Origin: Rhodobacteraceae bacterium UBA996
GTDB taxonomy: Bacteria > Pseudomonadota > Alphaproteobacteria > Rhodobacterales > Rhodobacteraceae
NCBI GenBank assembly: GCA_002291955.1
Contig: DBBA01000353.1
Coordinates: 1-19,833 of the forward strand
Direction of reading: 5' to 3'
Length of the DNA stretch: 19,833 nucleotides
Under the pieces are notes generated by a model that was not told the DNA's origin, searched no databases, and was given only the letters and a program-made list of their open reading frames with translations. Made by a program: the position numbers and the translations under genes. The stretch's first letter is position 1, and the number at the start of each line of letters is the position of its first letter. Positions 8,062 to 15,421 of this stretch are shown piece after piece.

Positions 8062-8790
8062 TCAGAACGGCAGCAGGCGTTCGGCCGCCTGCTGCCCGTA
8101 GCGCGGTTGCTGGACTTCGCTGATCTGGCCGCGCCCGCCATAGGAGATGCGGGCCGAGGCGATCTTGTCGTAGGTCACCTCGTTCTGGCGCGAGATGTCC
8201 TCGGGCCGGACAAAGCCGGTCACCAGAAGCTCGCGCAGTTCGAAGTTCACCCGCACCTCCTGGGTGCCGCGGATCTCCAGCACGCCGTTGGGCAGTGTGC
8301 CGGTGACGGTGGCCGCGACGCGCAGGGTCAGCTGTTCGTTGCGCCGCACGCTGCCGCTCCCGCGCGAGGAGCTGCTGGAGTTCAGGTCCACCGCCGGGTC
8401 GAAGGTCTGCCCTTCGGGCAGCAGGCGTTCCAGGCGCTGCGGCAGGCCGAGGAGGTTCGGCACGGCCAGTTCCTCGGACCCCGAGCGGGACCGGTCGGAC
8501 TGGTTCGAGATTTGCGCGCTTTCGTTGATCTGGATGACGACGGTCAGGATGTCCCCGACCATCCGGGCGCGCCGGTCACCCAGCAAGGACGCGCGGCCCG
8601 ACGCCCAGAGCGACGACTGGTCGACCCGCCGTTGCGGGCCGGTGACCTCGGGGAAGGCGCGGGTGGCCATCGCGCCGAACTCGGCCCCGGAGGCGGAGTC
8701 GCTCAGGGGCGGAGGCTGGCCGATCCCGTCGAGCCGGCCGCAGGCGGCGACCAGCGCCAGGATCGTGACCGCGGCAACCGCGGACCTCAT
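8062..8790 (-). CDS. flgH: Flagellar L-ring lipoprotein FlgH
   Basis: It encodes 242 residues from ATG 8790. FlgH forms the outer-membrane L-ring bushing around the distal rod. The N-terminus is a lipoprotein signal with the lipobox LVAAC, placing the lipidated Cys at residue 17. Family features include SSLWASGRASLLGDRRARMVGDILTV (split by the family's G-D-I-L-T-V block), a Ser-rich loop SSSSSRGSGS, and a C-terminal half with GTLPNGVLEIRGTQEVRVN and LVTGFVRPEDIS. The ATG overlaps the flgA stop (ATGA, 8787-8790). A longer opening in the same frame upstream lies within flgA and is not used. Confidence 0.95.
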   Translation of the reverse strand: MRSAVAAVTILALVAACGRLDGIGQPPPLSDSASGAEFGAMATRAFPEVTGPQRRVDQSSLWASGRASLLGDRRARMVGDILTVVIQINESAQISNQSDRSRSGSEELAVPNLLGLPQRLERLLPEGQTFDPAVDLNSSSSSRGSGSVRRNEQLTLRVAATVTGTLPNGVLEIRGTQEVRVNFELRELLVTGFVRPEDISRQNEVTYDKIASARISYGGRGQISEVQQPRYGQQAAERLLPF

Positions 8791-9254
8791 GGCTGCACCG
8801 CCACGGTGGTGAGGCCGCCGCCGACGGTGTCCGCGCGGAGCGAGCCGTCGGGCATGACGACCCCGGTCACGGTGGTGCGCGAGGCGAGGTTCATCACCCG
8901 GATGCGCTCGCCCGCGGCGCCACGTCCCAGCGCGCGTCCCTCCACCGTGATGGAGAGGGTCCCGTTGACGTATTGCAGCGGCACGATCTGGTTGCGCGCG
9001 ACCAGCGCGGGCACGACGAGGTCCGAGGCATGGATCGGGCGCCCGGGATAGATCACCGTCCGCGCCTCGAACCCGATGACCTGGGACGGGTCGGCCAGGG
9101 CGCCGGGGGTCGCGGTGTCGGACACGGTGACATCCTCGGGGCCGAGGATGGCCTGCGCGCGGATCGTGCGCGCGGCGACCAGGCTTTCGGCAAGGGCGGG
9201 GGCGGCGGCGCACAGGAGGGCCGCCGTGAGGGCAAGGCATCTGGACATGGGCAT
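8787..9254 (-). CDS. flgA: Flagellar P-ring assembly chaperone FlgA
   Basis: It encodes 155 residues from ATG 9254. This ATG shares its first base with the flgG stop (TGATG), so I prefer it to the GTG at 9257; ATG 9248 is also possible. FlgA is a periplasmic chaperone for P-ring formation by FlgI, which is not in the window. A signal peptide is visible (CLALTAALLCAAAPALA, cleavage after ALA near residue 22). The mature part starts with a SAF-type domain (AARTIRAQAILGPEDVTV and VIYPGRPIHASDLV) followed by the FlgA beta-domain (NGTLSITVEGRALGRGAAGE, then IRVMNLASRTTVTG). The flgG-flgA-flgH order with overlaps is standard in Rhodobacterales. Confidence 0.93.
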   Translation of the reverse strand: MPMSRCLALTAALLCAAAPALAESLVAARTIRAQAILGPEDVTVSDTATPGALADPSQVIGFEARTVIYPGRPIHASDLVVPALVARNQIVPLQYVNGTLSITVEGRALGRGAAGERIRVMNLASRTTVTGVVMPDGSLRADTVGGGLTTVAVQP

Positions 9255-10039
9255 CACCGGATCTGGGTCGTGGCGCCGAGCATCTGGTCGGCGGCCGAGA
9301 TGACCTTGGCGTTCAGCTCGTAACCGCGCTGGGCCTGGATCAGTTCGGTGATCTCGCGCACGGGATCGACCGAGCTGGATTCAAGGTAGCCCTGCCGCAG
9401 TGTGCCGAGGCCCTGGGTTCCCGGCACCTCGACCAGCGCATCGCCCGAGGCGGCGGTCTGGACATAGAGGTTCGACCCGATCGCCTCGAGCCCCTTGGGG
9501 TTGGGGAAGCTGGCCAGCGTGAACTGGCCCAGAAGCTCGGCCTCGACCCGGTCGTTGAAGTAGGCATAGACCTCGCCGTCGGCATTGATCGAGATCGAGC
9601 GCGCATCGGCCGGGATCGTGATGTCGGGCACCACGGGGTAGCCTTCGGAGGTGACGATAAGGCCGTCGGCGGACCGCTTCAGCCCGCCATCGCGGGTGTA
9701 GCCCGGGATGCCCGAGGGCAGCGTGACCTCGAAATAGCCCTCGCCCTCGATGGCAAGGTCAAGGTCGCCGCCGGTCAGGGCAAGGCTGCCCTGGGCAAGG
9801 TTCACGCTGACGGCCGCCGGTCGCACGCCCAGGCCCAGCTGCACGCCCGTGGGCAGCACCGTTCCGTCGGACGCGCTGACCGTGCCGGGGCGCGCGAGCT
9901 GCTGGTAGTGCAGGTCGGCGAATTCGGCCCGTCGGGCGCTGTAGCCCGTGGTGCTCATGTTGGCGAGGTTGTTCGAGATCACCTCGACCCGCATCTGCTG
10001 GGCACTCATGCCCGTGGCGGCAATGGAAAGGGCGCGCAT
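9254..10039 (-). CDS. flgG: Distal rod protein FlgG
   Basis: It encodes 261 residues, the normal FlgG length. It opens with MRALSIAATGMSAQQMRVEV and the rod-family signature SNNLANMSTTGYSARRAEF, and ends with the matching C-terminal helix LIQAQRGYELNAKVISAADQ. The central LDLAIEGEGYFEV block is also typical of FlgG/FlgF/FlgE. The protein is exported through the type III gate and polymerises as the distal rod, inside the ring formed by FlgH. A good Shine-Dalgarno (GAGGA, 5 bases before ATG) is present in the 18-base gap after flgF. Confidence 0.97.
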   Translation of the reverse strand: MRALSIAATGMSAQQMRVEVISNNLANMSTTGYSARRAEFADLHYQQLARPGTVSASDGTVLPTGVQLGLGVRPAAVSVNLAQGSLALTGGDLDLAIEGEGYFEVTLPSGIPGYTRDGGLKRSADGLIVTSEGYPVVPDITIPADARSISINADGEVYAYFNDRVEAELLGQFTLASFPNPKGLEAIGSNLYVQTAASGDALVEVPGTQGLGTLRQGYLESSSVDPVREITELIQAQRGYELNAKVISAADQMLGATTQIR

Positions 10040-10057
10040 GACGGTCCTCGTCCTGTG

Positions 10058-10771
10058 TCAGAGTTTCACGGCGATCTGGATGACGCCGCGGATGCGTTCG
10101 TCCTCGCGGTCGAGGAAGCGCTGGCCGAGTTCGTAGCCGCGCTGCACCTCGATCATGCGGGCGATCTCGGCCACGGGATCGACGTTCGACCCCTCGAGGA
10201 AGCCCTGGAAGATGCGCCCGCCCTCGGCCGGCTGGACATCCTCGGTGCGGAACAGCGTGCCTGCGCCGCGGACCATCTTCCGCGGGTCGGTCGGCTGCCA
10301 CAGCCCGATCTGGCCGATGGGGATGCCGTCGGCCGAGACCGTGCCGTCTGCGCCGATGGCGACGGCGGCGCCCTGCGGGGCGAACACCGGCGACCCGCCG
10401 GCGTCGAGCAGCGCGTGGCCGTCCGGCGTGACCACGTTGCCCGTCGCGTCGGGCGTGAAGCTGCCCGCGCGGGTCAGGGCCCGGCCCTGCGGCGTGTCCA
10501 CGAGGAAGTACCCCTCCCCCTCGATCGCGAGGTCGAAGGGCGCGCCGGTCTGGGTCAGCGGACCCTGGCGCGTGTCGGTCATCCGCGCGACGGCAGCGCC
10601 CTGCGACAGGGACGGCTCGCCGGGTTCGAGGGCGGCGACGTGTTCCGCGAAGACCAGGCTTTCGCGGCGGTAGCCGCCGGTCGACATGTTGGCGATGTTG
10701 TTCGCCACCGTCGCCATCTCGCGCAGCAGGCCCGACTGGCGGGTCAGGGCGGCGTAGCCGATGCTGTCCAT
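10058..10771 (-). CDS. flgF: Proximal rod protein FlgF
   Basis: It encodes 237 residues. The N-terminus carries the rod signature ANNIANMSTGGYRRESLVF, the middle has PFDLAIEGEGYFLVDTPQG and a Y/F-rich beta region, and the C-terminus has the helix ARMIEVQRGYELGQRFLD. The protein is slightly shorter than FlgG and sits immediately upstream of it, which separates FlgF from FlgG. It is exported by the type III system and forms part of the proximal rod. Only one base separates it from the fliQ stop, so the two are co-translated or closely coupled. Confidence 0.95.
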   Translation of the reverse strand: MDSIGYAALTRQSGLLREMATVANNIANMSTGGYRRESLVFAEHVAALEPGEPSLSQGAAVARMTDTRQGPLTQTGAPFDLAIEGEGYFLVDTPQGRALTRAGSFTPDATGNVVTPDGHALLDAGGSPVFAPQGAAVAIGADGTVSADGIPIGQIGLWQPTDPRKMVRGAGTLFRTEDVQPAEGGRIFQGFLEGSNVDPVAEIARMIEVQRGYELGQRFLDREDERIRGVIQIAVKL

Positions 10772-10772
10772 C

Positions 10773-11036
10773 TCAGCCCCCGGCGATGAGCGGGATCAGA
10801 CCCGCGGTGAAGTACGAGGTCAGCGTCTCGGTCATGAAGCCCATGGTGCCCCAGAAGACCGCGATCATCGCCAGAAGCTTCGGCACGAAGGTCAGCGTCA
10901 TCTCCTGCACCGAGGTCAGCGCCTGCAACAGGCCGATGACCACCCCGGCGACAAGCGCCACCGCCAGGAGCGGCGTCGAGATGATGACCGAGACCCAGAG
11001 CCCCTGGCGGAGCGCGTCGTAAAGCACCTGGTCCAT
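10773..11036 (-). CDS. fliQ: Flagellar export-gate protein FliQ
   Basis: It encodes 87 residues, the standard FliQ length (about 89), with two long hydrophobic helices: VSVIISTPLLAVALVAGVVI and KLLAMIAVFWGTMGFMTETL. The linker TSVQEMTLTFVPK matches the family's conserved Q-E-x-T-L-x-F-x-P-K segment. With FliP and FliR it forms the export channel core. Its placement between fliE and flgF, apart from fliP and fliR, is the arrangement usual in this order of bacteria. It starts five bases after the fliE stop. Confidence 0.96.
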   Translation of the reverse strand: MDQVLYDALRQGLWVSVIISTPLLAVALVAGVVIGLLQALTSVQEMTLTFVPKLLAMIAVFWGTMGFMTETLTSYFTAGLIPLIAGG

Positions 11037-11041
11037 GCCCG

Positions 11042-11329
11042 TTACACCGGCATCCGCAGGATTTCCTGATAGGCCTCGACCACGCGGTCGCGCACGGCGA
11101 CCACGGTCTCGACCGCGAGCTGGGACTGCGCCAGCGCCATGACCAGGGCGTGCGGGTCGGCGTCGCCCTGCATGGTGGAGAGGGCCTGATCCTCGCCGGC
11201 ACGCAGGGTGCTGGCGAAGTCTGCAAAGGCCGCGGCAAACCCGCCGGCTCCGCCCGCCACGGCATTCGGCTGCGTGGCGGGACGGGCGCCGGCATAGGTC
11301 TGGACGGCAAGGGACGAACGGATGTCCAT
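11042..11329 (-). CDS. fliE: MS ring-rod junction protein FliE
   Basis: It encodes 95 residues from ATG 11329. The in-frame GTG at 11338 is unlikely because the Shine-Dalgarno TAGGAG (11338-11343) would overlap it, whereas ATG 11329 lies 8 bases from that site. The C-terminal half fits FliE: AQSQLAVETVVAVRDRVVEA followed by YQEILRM, the family's most conserved stretch. The N-terminal third is Ala/Gly-rich and variable, as usual. FliE is the first exported rod component and joins the MS ring to FlgB. The gene lies between flgC and fliQ. Confidence 0.95.
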   Translation of the reverse strand: MDIRSSLAVQTYAGARPATQPNAVAGGAGGFAAAFADFASTLRAGEDQALSTMQGDADPHALVMALAQSQLAVETVVAVRDRVVEAYQEILRMPV

Positions 11330-11337
11330 TCTGGTCA

Positions 11338-11343
11338 CTCCTA
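11338..11343 (-). promoter_or_regulatory. fliE ribosome-binding site, overlapping the flgC stop codon
   Basis: On the minus strand the sequence reads TAGGAG, where TAG is the flgC stop and AGGAG is the Shine-Dalgarno of fliE. It lies 8 bases before ATG 11329 and fixes the fliE start. The overlap suggests that flgC termination and fliE initiation are coupled. Confidence 0.7.
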
Positions 11344-11736
11344 GCGACGAAGGAGTTCGTTCAGGCTTTGCGACATTTGCCGCGCCTGATCGAACATGCG
11401 GAGGTTCGCCTCGTAGCTGCGCTGCGCTTCGCGCGCGTCAGCGATTTCGACCACCAGATCGACGTTCGATCCATCGTGGTAGCCGCTTTCGTCCGCCAGC
11501 GGATGGCTGGGGTCGAAGATCCGGGTCAGTTCCGTCCGCCGGTCGAGCATGACCGGGCCGGTCGTGACCTGCCCCGTGTCCGCGCCGCGCGCCACCTCGG
11601 CCTCGAAGGTGGTGAGCTTGCGCCGGTATCCGGGCGTGTCGGTGTTGGCCATGTTCTCGGCTGACAGGCGCAGACGGTCGGCCTGGGCGCGCATGCCGCT
11701 GGCGGCGATCGAGAGAGCCTGGGTGAAGTCGGTCAT
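11341..11736 (-). CDS. flgC: Proximal rod protein FlgC
   Basis: It encodes 131 residues, typical for FlgC. It opens with MTDFTQALSIAASGMRAQAD and the rod signature SAENMANTDTPGYRRK, and ends with the paired C-terminal helix EIADAREAQRSYEANLRMFD. The HPLADESGYHDGSNVDLVVE block just before the last helix is diagnostic of FlgC (the family's A-D-x-x-G-Y-V-x-x-x-N-V pattern, here with H and D in the loop). It is exported and polymerises with FlgB and FlgF in the proximal rod. It is 14 bases downstream of flgB. Confidence 0.97.
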   Translation of the reverse strand: MTDFTQALSIAASGMRAQADRLRLSAENMANTDTPGYRRKLTTFEAEVARGADTGQVTTGPVMLDRRTELTRIFDPSHPLADESGYHDGSNVDLVVEIADAREAQRSYEANLRMFDQARQMSQSLNELLRR

Positions 11737-11750
11737 GGCGGACCCCTGGC

Positions 11751-12134
11751 TTAGCGGCGCCCGAGGCTTGACCGGATCAGGTCAAGCGAGGCGCGGTAGA
11801 TGGACAGGGCGCGGTCGTGCTGCCGCTTGGCGTCGACGCTGCGGAACATCTCGGTCTCGAGCGCGACGGTGTTGCCGTTGGGCGCCGAGGGCCCCGGCGA
11901 ATCGATGATGCGCGGGCTGCCCGCCGGGCCGGCCAGCGCCATGTGCCCGGCGCGGGTCATCCGCAGGTCGGGGGTCACCGGGGCGGCATAGGTATCGGCG
12001 AACGCGGCCACGTCGCGCGCCCGGTAGCCCGGGGTGTCGGCGTTGGCGATGTTGGCCGCCACGACCGCCTGTCGGCTGCCTGCGTGGCGCGCCATGGCAT
12101 TCGCCATGCGAAAGACATCCAGCGTGTCGAACAT
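11751..12134 (-). CDS. flgB: Proximal rod protein FlgB
   Basis: It encodes 127 residues from ATG 12134. The frame stays open much further upstream, but that part is antisense to fliI. GGGAGA lies 7 bases before the ATG and MFDTLDVFRMANAMARHAGS is a normal FlgB start. The rod signature is AANIANADTPGYRARDVAAF, and the C-terminal helix is DRALSIYRASLDLIRSSLG. FlgB forms the base of the proximal rod next to FliE. It is the first gene of the nine-gene minus-strand operon and shares its 85-base upstream region with the divergent fliI. Confidence 0.95.
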   Translation of the reverse strand: MFDTLDVFRMANAMARHAGSRQAVVAANIANADTPGYRARDVAAFADTYAAPVTPDLRMTRAGHMALAGPAGSPRIIDSPGPSAPNGNTVALETEMFRSVDAKRQHDRALSIYRASLDLIRSSLGRR

Positions 12135-12157
12135 CGGGGCTTCTCCCTCTATCCGTT

Positions 12158-12177
12158 TCAACAGCGGCTTAACCCTG
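12158..12177 (+). promoter_or_regulatory. CtrA-like box in the flgB/fliI divergent promoter
   Basis: The site reads TCAA-N7-TTAACC (TCAA 12158-12161, TTAA 12169-12172), one base from the TTAA-N7-TTAA consensus of the master cell-cycle/motility regulator CtrA in alphaproteobacteria. It sits 42 bases before fliI and about 24 bases before flgB, so it could drive both directions. The 18 bases at 12160-12177 recur upstream of fliC (15/18 identical). No convincing sigma-54 site is present. CtrA control is inferred from the match and known biology of the order. Confidence 0.5.
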
Positions 12178-12219
12178 ATTCCTTTAGAAAGCGTTCGACG
12201 CAGCAGGAAGGGCGCAGCC

Positions 12220-13533
12220 ATGCAGGTCGGGTTCGAGGAAGTGAGGGCCGCCGTCGCGACGGTGCCCCCGGTGCGCCGGTGCGGCCGCGTGACCGCGATC
12301 GAGCGGGGACTGGTCCGGGTGGCCGGACTGCCCGACGACATCGCGACCGGCGACCTGGTTGAGATCGGCACGGGTCCCGACCGGCGCCTGGGCGAGGTGC
12401 TGGAACTCGCGCCCGGTGGTGTCCTTGTGGCGCCCGATGGCGCGGCCGAGGGGCTGCGGCTGGGCATGCCGGTCAGCCGGTCCGGGAGCGACACGCTGGC
12501 CCCCCACGACAGCTGGCTCGGGCGGCTGATCGACCCGACCGGGCGGCCGCTGGACGGGCGGCCGCTGCTGCCGGGGCGCGTCGCGCGTCCGGTGCGGGCG
12601 GGCGCCCTGCCGCCGGTCGCCCGCCGGGCGATGGGGGCGCGGCTGGAAACCGGGCTGGCCGTGTTCGACACGATGCTGCCGATCGTGCGGGGCCAGCGGA
12701 TCGGCCTGTTCGCCGGGTCGGGCGTGGGGAAATCCACGCTGCTGGCGCGGTTCGTCGCGGGGATCGACGCCGATGTGCTGGTGCTGGCCCTGATCGGCGA
12801 GCGCGGGCGCGAGGTCGGCGACTTTGTCGGCCGGGTGCTGGGGCCCGAGGGGATGCGGCGCACGGTGGTCGTCGCGGCCACGTCGGACCGGTCGCCGATG
12901 ATGCGGCGGCGCTGCGCGCTGGCGGCGATGACGGTGGCCGAGCATTTCCGCGACGCGGGCCGCAGCGTGGTGCTGCTGGCCGATTCGCTGACCCGTTTTG
13001 CCGAGGCGCACCGCGAGATCGCCCTGTCGTCGGGCGAGCCCCCCAGCCTGCGCGGCTTCCCGCCCTCGACCGCGCAGGCGCTGATGGGCCTGTGCGAACG
13101 CGCCGGTCCCGGGACCGACGACACCGGCGACATCACCGCGATCTTCACCGTGCTGGTCGCCGGGTCGGACATGGACGAACCCGTGGCCGACATCGTGCGC
13201 GGGACATTGGACGGGCATGTCGTGCTGGACCGCGAGATCGCGGAACGCGGCCGGTTCCCGGCGGTGGACCTGCTGCGCAGCGTGTCGCGGTCGCTTCCCG
13301 GGGCCGCGGGGCCGGGGGAGAATGGCCTGATCGCCCTCGCCCGGCGCCGCATTGCGGACTACGAGAAGGTCGCGATCATGCTGCGCGCCGGGCTGTACGT
13401 GCCCGGCAGCGATCCGGCGACCGACGACGCGATCGCGGTCTGGCCGGCGCTCGACCGCTTCCTGGCGGAGGAGTCGCCCGACGGCAGCGCAGGCAGCTTC
13501 CATCGGCTGGGCGCCATCCTGGGGTCCGCCTGA
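12220..13533 (+). CDS. fliI: Flagellum-specific export ATPase FliI
   Basis: It encodes 437 residues from ATG 12220. The frame stays open back to 12034, but that stretch is antisense to flgB, and AGGAAGGG lies 8 bases before ATG 12220. It is an F1-beta-like ATPase. The Walker A is FAGSGVGKST (K171), the catalytic Glu is E194 in LIGERGREVGDF, and the Walker B is VVLLADSLTRFAE (D255). The C-terminal domain includes the RRRIADYEKVAIMLRAGLY helix seen in FliI/SctN. The hexamer energises unloading of export substrates at the FlhA/FlhB gate. fliH and a recognisable fliJ are absent from its immediate neighbourhood; the small gene after flhB is a FliJ candidate. Confidence 0.96.
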   Translation: MQVGFEEVRAAVATVPPVRRCGRVTAIERGLVRVAGLPDDIATGDLVEIGTGPDRRLGEVLELAPGGVLVAPDGAAEGLRLGMPVSRSGSDTLAPHDSWLGRLIDPTGRPLDGRPLLPGRVARPVRAGALPPVARRAMGARLETGLAVFDTMLPIVRGQRIGLFAGSGVGKSTLLARFVAGIDADVLVLALIGERGREVGDFVGRVLGPEGMRRTVVVAATSDRSPMMRRRCALAAMTVAEHFRDAGRSVVLLADSLTRFAEAHREIALSSGEPPSLRGFPPSTAQALMGLCERAGPGTDDTGDITAIFTVLVAGSDMDEPVADIVRGTLDGHVVLDREIAERGRFPAVDLLRSVSRSLPGAAGPGENGLIALARRRIADYEKVAIMLRAGLYVPGSDPATDDAIAVWPALDRFLAEESPDGSAGSFHRLGAILGSA

Positions 13534-13632
13534 GCGGACCGGCCGAGGGTCGTCGGGCGTGCCCCACGGCCCCGCGGGGCGCGCCTTGGGGGTTGCAGTC
13601 CCCGCTCCGGTCCCCGCCCGGGTCCGCGGGGA
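13534..13632. terminator. GC-rich convergent intergenic region with inverted repeats
   Basis: fliI and the DUF1217 gene converge on this 99-base gap. It holds a 12-base perfect palindrome, GCCCCGCGGGGC, near 13569-13580, and CCCGC...GCGGG arms with an 8-base loop near 13615-13632. These could stop transcription from both sides, but there is no T-tract on either strand. I see no gene here. Confidence 0.35.
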
Positions 13633-14493
13633 TCAGCGTGCCGCGAGGATCTGCAGGAGACCGCCACCCGGTCCGGACGCCGCCGACGACTGCAGCAGTG
13701 CCAGGGCCGCGACGGCCCCGGGCGGGCCACCCGTCAGGCCCGCACGGGTCGACTGGTCGAGCCCCTGCAGTTCGGCGTTCAGCACGAAGCGGCGGATCAG
13801 CTCCTCGCGCTTCTCGGGGGCTGCGAACTGCCGCAGGTCGGATGTGCCGAAGATCCGTTCGGACGCGGTCTTGAAGGCATCGAGCTGGCGGTCGATGTCG
13901 AGGCTCGCCGTCTGCTGCGGCAGGCCCAGCGCCAGTTCGAATACGCGGCGCACCGCGGGGGTGCCCATCACGGCGAACCAGAACCCGTTCTGCGTGTTCT
14001 GGCCCGACAGGATCGCGCCGAGGTCCCGTTCGAGCCCCAGCGCGAGGCGCAGCGAGGTGCTCTGTTCGCCCACCGCCGTCTCGAAGCTGCGGTCGAGATA
14101 GGCCCGGACGATCCGCTCCTGGAAGGTCCTGCCCGCGAAGGGCGAGCCGCCGAGCTCGAACGCGAAGGACGAGGCGAGAAGCGCATAGCGCTTGTCGGGC
14201 AGGCGGTTGGCGAGCGAGTCCGGGTTCAGCGTGCCCTCGGCCAGCACCTTCTCGATGAAGGCCTTCTTGCCGATGTCGTCGGACAGGCCGAAGGCGCCAA
14301 GGGCCACGGTCAGCAACCGGCGGTCCGACACCAGGTCCTTGGCGGTCTTCACATTGCTGATGTTGGCGCGGAAATAGTCCACGTCCCGGGTGAGCTGCGG
14401 CTGGCGGTCGAAGGTCGCCTGCTGCGTCTCGCGCGTGCGGGTGAGGACGGCCCAGCCTGCGATGCCCGCGAAGGGGATGGCCGGGCCGATCAT
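13633..14493 (-). CDS. DUF1217 domain-containing flagellar-cluster protein
   Basis: It encodes 286 residues from ATG 14493, which overlaps the flbT stop (ATGA). The sequence matches my knowledge of DUF1217 proteins found in alphaproteobacterial flagellar clusters: an N-terminal RQPQLTRDVDYFRANISNV block, then DRRLLTVALGAFGLSDDIGK, then KRYALLASSFAFE. The C-terminal region has further helical repeats, for example QNGFWFAVMGTPAVRRVFE. It is largely helical, with no signal peptide or clear membrane helix; the first 18 residues are moderately hydrophobic. Its function is not established. Tight coupling to flaF and flbT suggests a role in flagellin control or in export of late substrates, which is inference. 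Family assignment is reasonably firm; function unknown. Confidence 0.83.
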   Translation of the reverse strand: MIGPAIPFAGIAGWAVLTRTRETQQATFDRQPQLTRDVDYFRANISNVKTAKDLVSDRRLLTVALGAFGLSDDIGKKAFIEKVLAEGTLNPDSLANRLPDKRYALLASSFAFELGGSPFAGRTFQERIVRAYLDRSFETAVGEQSTSLRLALGLERDLGAILSGQNTQNGFWFAVMGTPAVRRVFELALGLPQQTASLDIDRQLDAFKTASERIFGTSDLRQFAAPEKREELIRRFVLNAELQGLDQSTRAGLTGGPPGAVAALALLQSSAASGPGGGLLQILAAR

Positions 14494-14903
14494 CAGGCCA
14501 CCCCCGGACGGCCGCCCAGCAGCCGCTCCTCGCGCGGGAGGATCGCGCGCAGGGCCTTCAGCGCCTGGTACCAGTTCGCCTCCATCACCGCTTCGGTGGC
14601 GCGGGTCAGGTGCGCGCGGCTGTCGGGATCGGTCAGCGCCTGGCTGAGCTGCTCGATCCCGCGCAGCATCTGCGGCCTGGCGTCGGCCGGGTCCACGTCG
14701 CCGGACAGGACAAGCTGCGCGATGTAGCAGACGCGCCGGACGGGGGTCTTTGCGTCCTCCGGATGGATCGCGTCGCGCAGGCGCAGGATGTTGGCGTTCG
14801 GGGTCAGGATCGACATGCGGCTGCGCCGGTCGCCGTTCTCGATCACCGCGCCGTTGATCAGGACCCGCTCGCCGGGAGCGAGCTTCAGCACGAGGCCGGT
14901 CAT
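14493..14903 (-). CDS. flbT: Flagellin mRNA regulator FlbT
   Basis: It encodes 136 residues, typical of FlbT. The conserved N-terminal block LVLKLAPGERVLINGAVIEN and the following NANILRLRDAIHPEDAKTPV and RRVCYIAQLVLSGD are family signatures. In Caulobacter FlbT binds the 5' leader of flagellin mRNA and destabilises it when hook assembly is incomplete, while in some relatives it is needed for flagellin synthesis. The gene overlaps flaF by four bases upstream and the DUF1217 gene by one base downstream of its stop start. The adjacent fliC leader has a strong hairpin that could be its target. Confidence 0.94.
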   Translation of the reverse strand: MTGLVLKLAPGERVLINGAVIENGDRRSRMSILTPNANILRLRDAIHPEDAKTPVRRVCYIAQLVLSGDVDPADARPQMLRGIEQLSQALTDPDSRAHLTRATEAVMEANWYQALKALRAILPREERLLGGRPGVA

Positions 14904-15367
14904 CGCGCACCTCCCGTCGGGCGGGCGGCCGTCGCGGCGCGCTGGGCCGCCGCCGGGGGAACGCCGCGGGGCACGGTCGGGCTGGCGGCGGCCGCGGTGG
15001 CCTGTTGCGGTGCAAGGCCGCGCATCACGGCGGTGTTGATGTCGACCAGCACCTCGGCCCGGGCGGTTCCGTTCAGGACCTGCGTCGTGTGCCGCTGGGT
15101 GAAGGCCGCCAGGTTGAACAGGCCCGCGCGAAGCGCCTCGGGCAGGCCGTTGTTGCTATCGGCCACCATGCCGGCCAGCAATGTCCACAGGCGGCGGTTG
15201 TCATGCAGGGCGGCGGCAAGATCGGGAAATCCGGTGCGGCCGCGTGCGGCGGCGGCGCTGATCCGGTGGGTGACGCGCGCGAAGGCCTCGTATTCGATGG
15301 CGCGGGGCGTGCGGGTGGCAGGCGAGGGCCCGCCATAGGCCGTTCGGGCCTGGGTGTGCGTATCCAC
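14900..15367 (-). CDS. flaF: Flagellar biosynthesis regulator FlaF
   Basis: It encodes 155 residues from a GTG at 15367, with AAGGGA 9 bases upstream. Family features are the N-terminal RTAYGG (matching the A-Y-x pattern near the FlaF start), EYEAFARVTHRISAA, and the core DNRRLWTLLAGMVADSNNGL followed by LRAGLFNLAAFTQRHT. The last 35 residues are a low-complexity Ala/Pro/Arg tail beyond the usual domain of about 115-120 residues. In Caulobacter FlaF is required for flagellin protein production and opposes FlbT. It ends by overlapping the flbT start (ATGA, 14900-14903). Confidence 0.92.
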   Translation of the reverse strand: MDTHTQARTAYGGPSPATRTPRAIEYEAFARVTHRISAAAARGRTGFPDLAAALHDNRRLWTLLAGMVADSNNGLPEALRAGLFNLAAFTQRHTTQVLNGTARAEVLVDINTAVMRGLAPQQATAAAASPTVPRGVPPAAAQRAATAARPTGGAR

Positions 15368-15375
15368 GACTGGGT

Positions 15376-15388
15376 ATCCCTTCGGGAT
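15376..15388 (-). promoter_or_regulatory. Small hairpin enclosing the flaF ribosome-binding site
   Basis: On the minus strand ATCCC-GAA-GGGAT forms a 5-bp stem with a 3-base loop, and the flaF Shine-Dalgarno (AAGGGA) lies mainly in its 3' arm. Pairing would hide the site, so flaF initiation from the GTG start may be weak or regulated. The stem is short. Confidence 0.3.
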
Positions 15389-15421
15389 CTGGGGCCGGCT
15401 GTTCCGTCGGCGGCAGGGGGG

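Noticed and set aside
7526..9051. Plus-strand open frames across the fliL, flgH and flgA region
   Set aside because: They are antisense to well-recognised genes and show no domain or plausible ribosome-binding site.
12034..12219. Extended N-terminus of fliI
   Set aside because: The extension is antisense to flgB and includes the promoter; ATG 12220 has a good Shine-Dalgarno and gives the normal FliI start.
12184..13503. Long minus-strand open frames opposite fliI
   Set aside because: fliI shows all ATPase motifs in its frame; the opposite frames are compositional artefacts. The longer one simply extends flgB upstream past its proper start.
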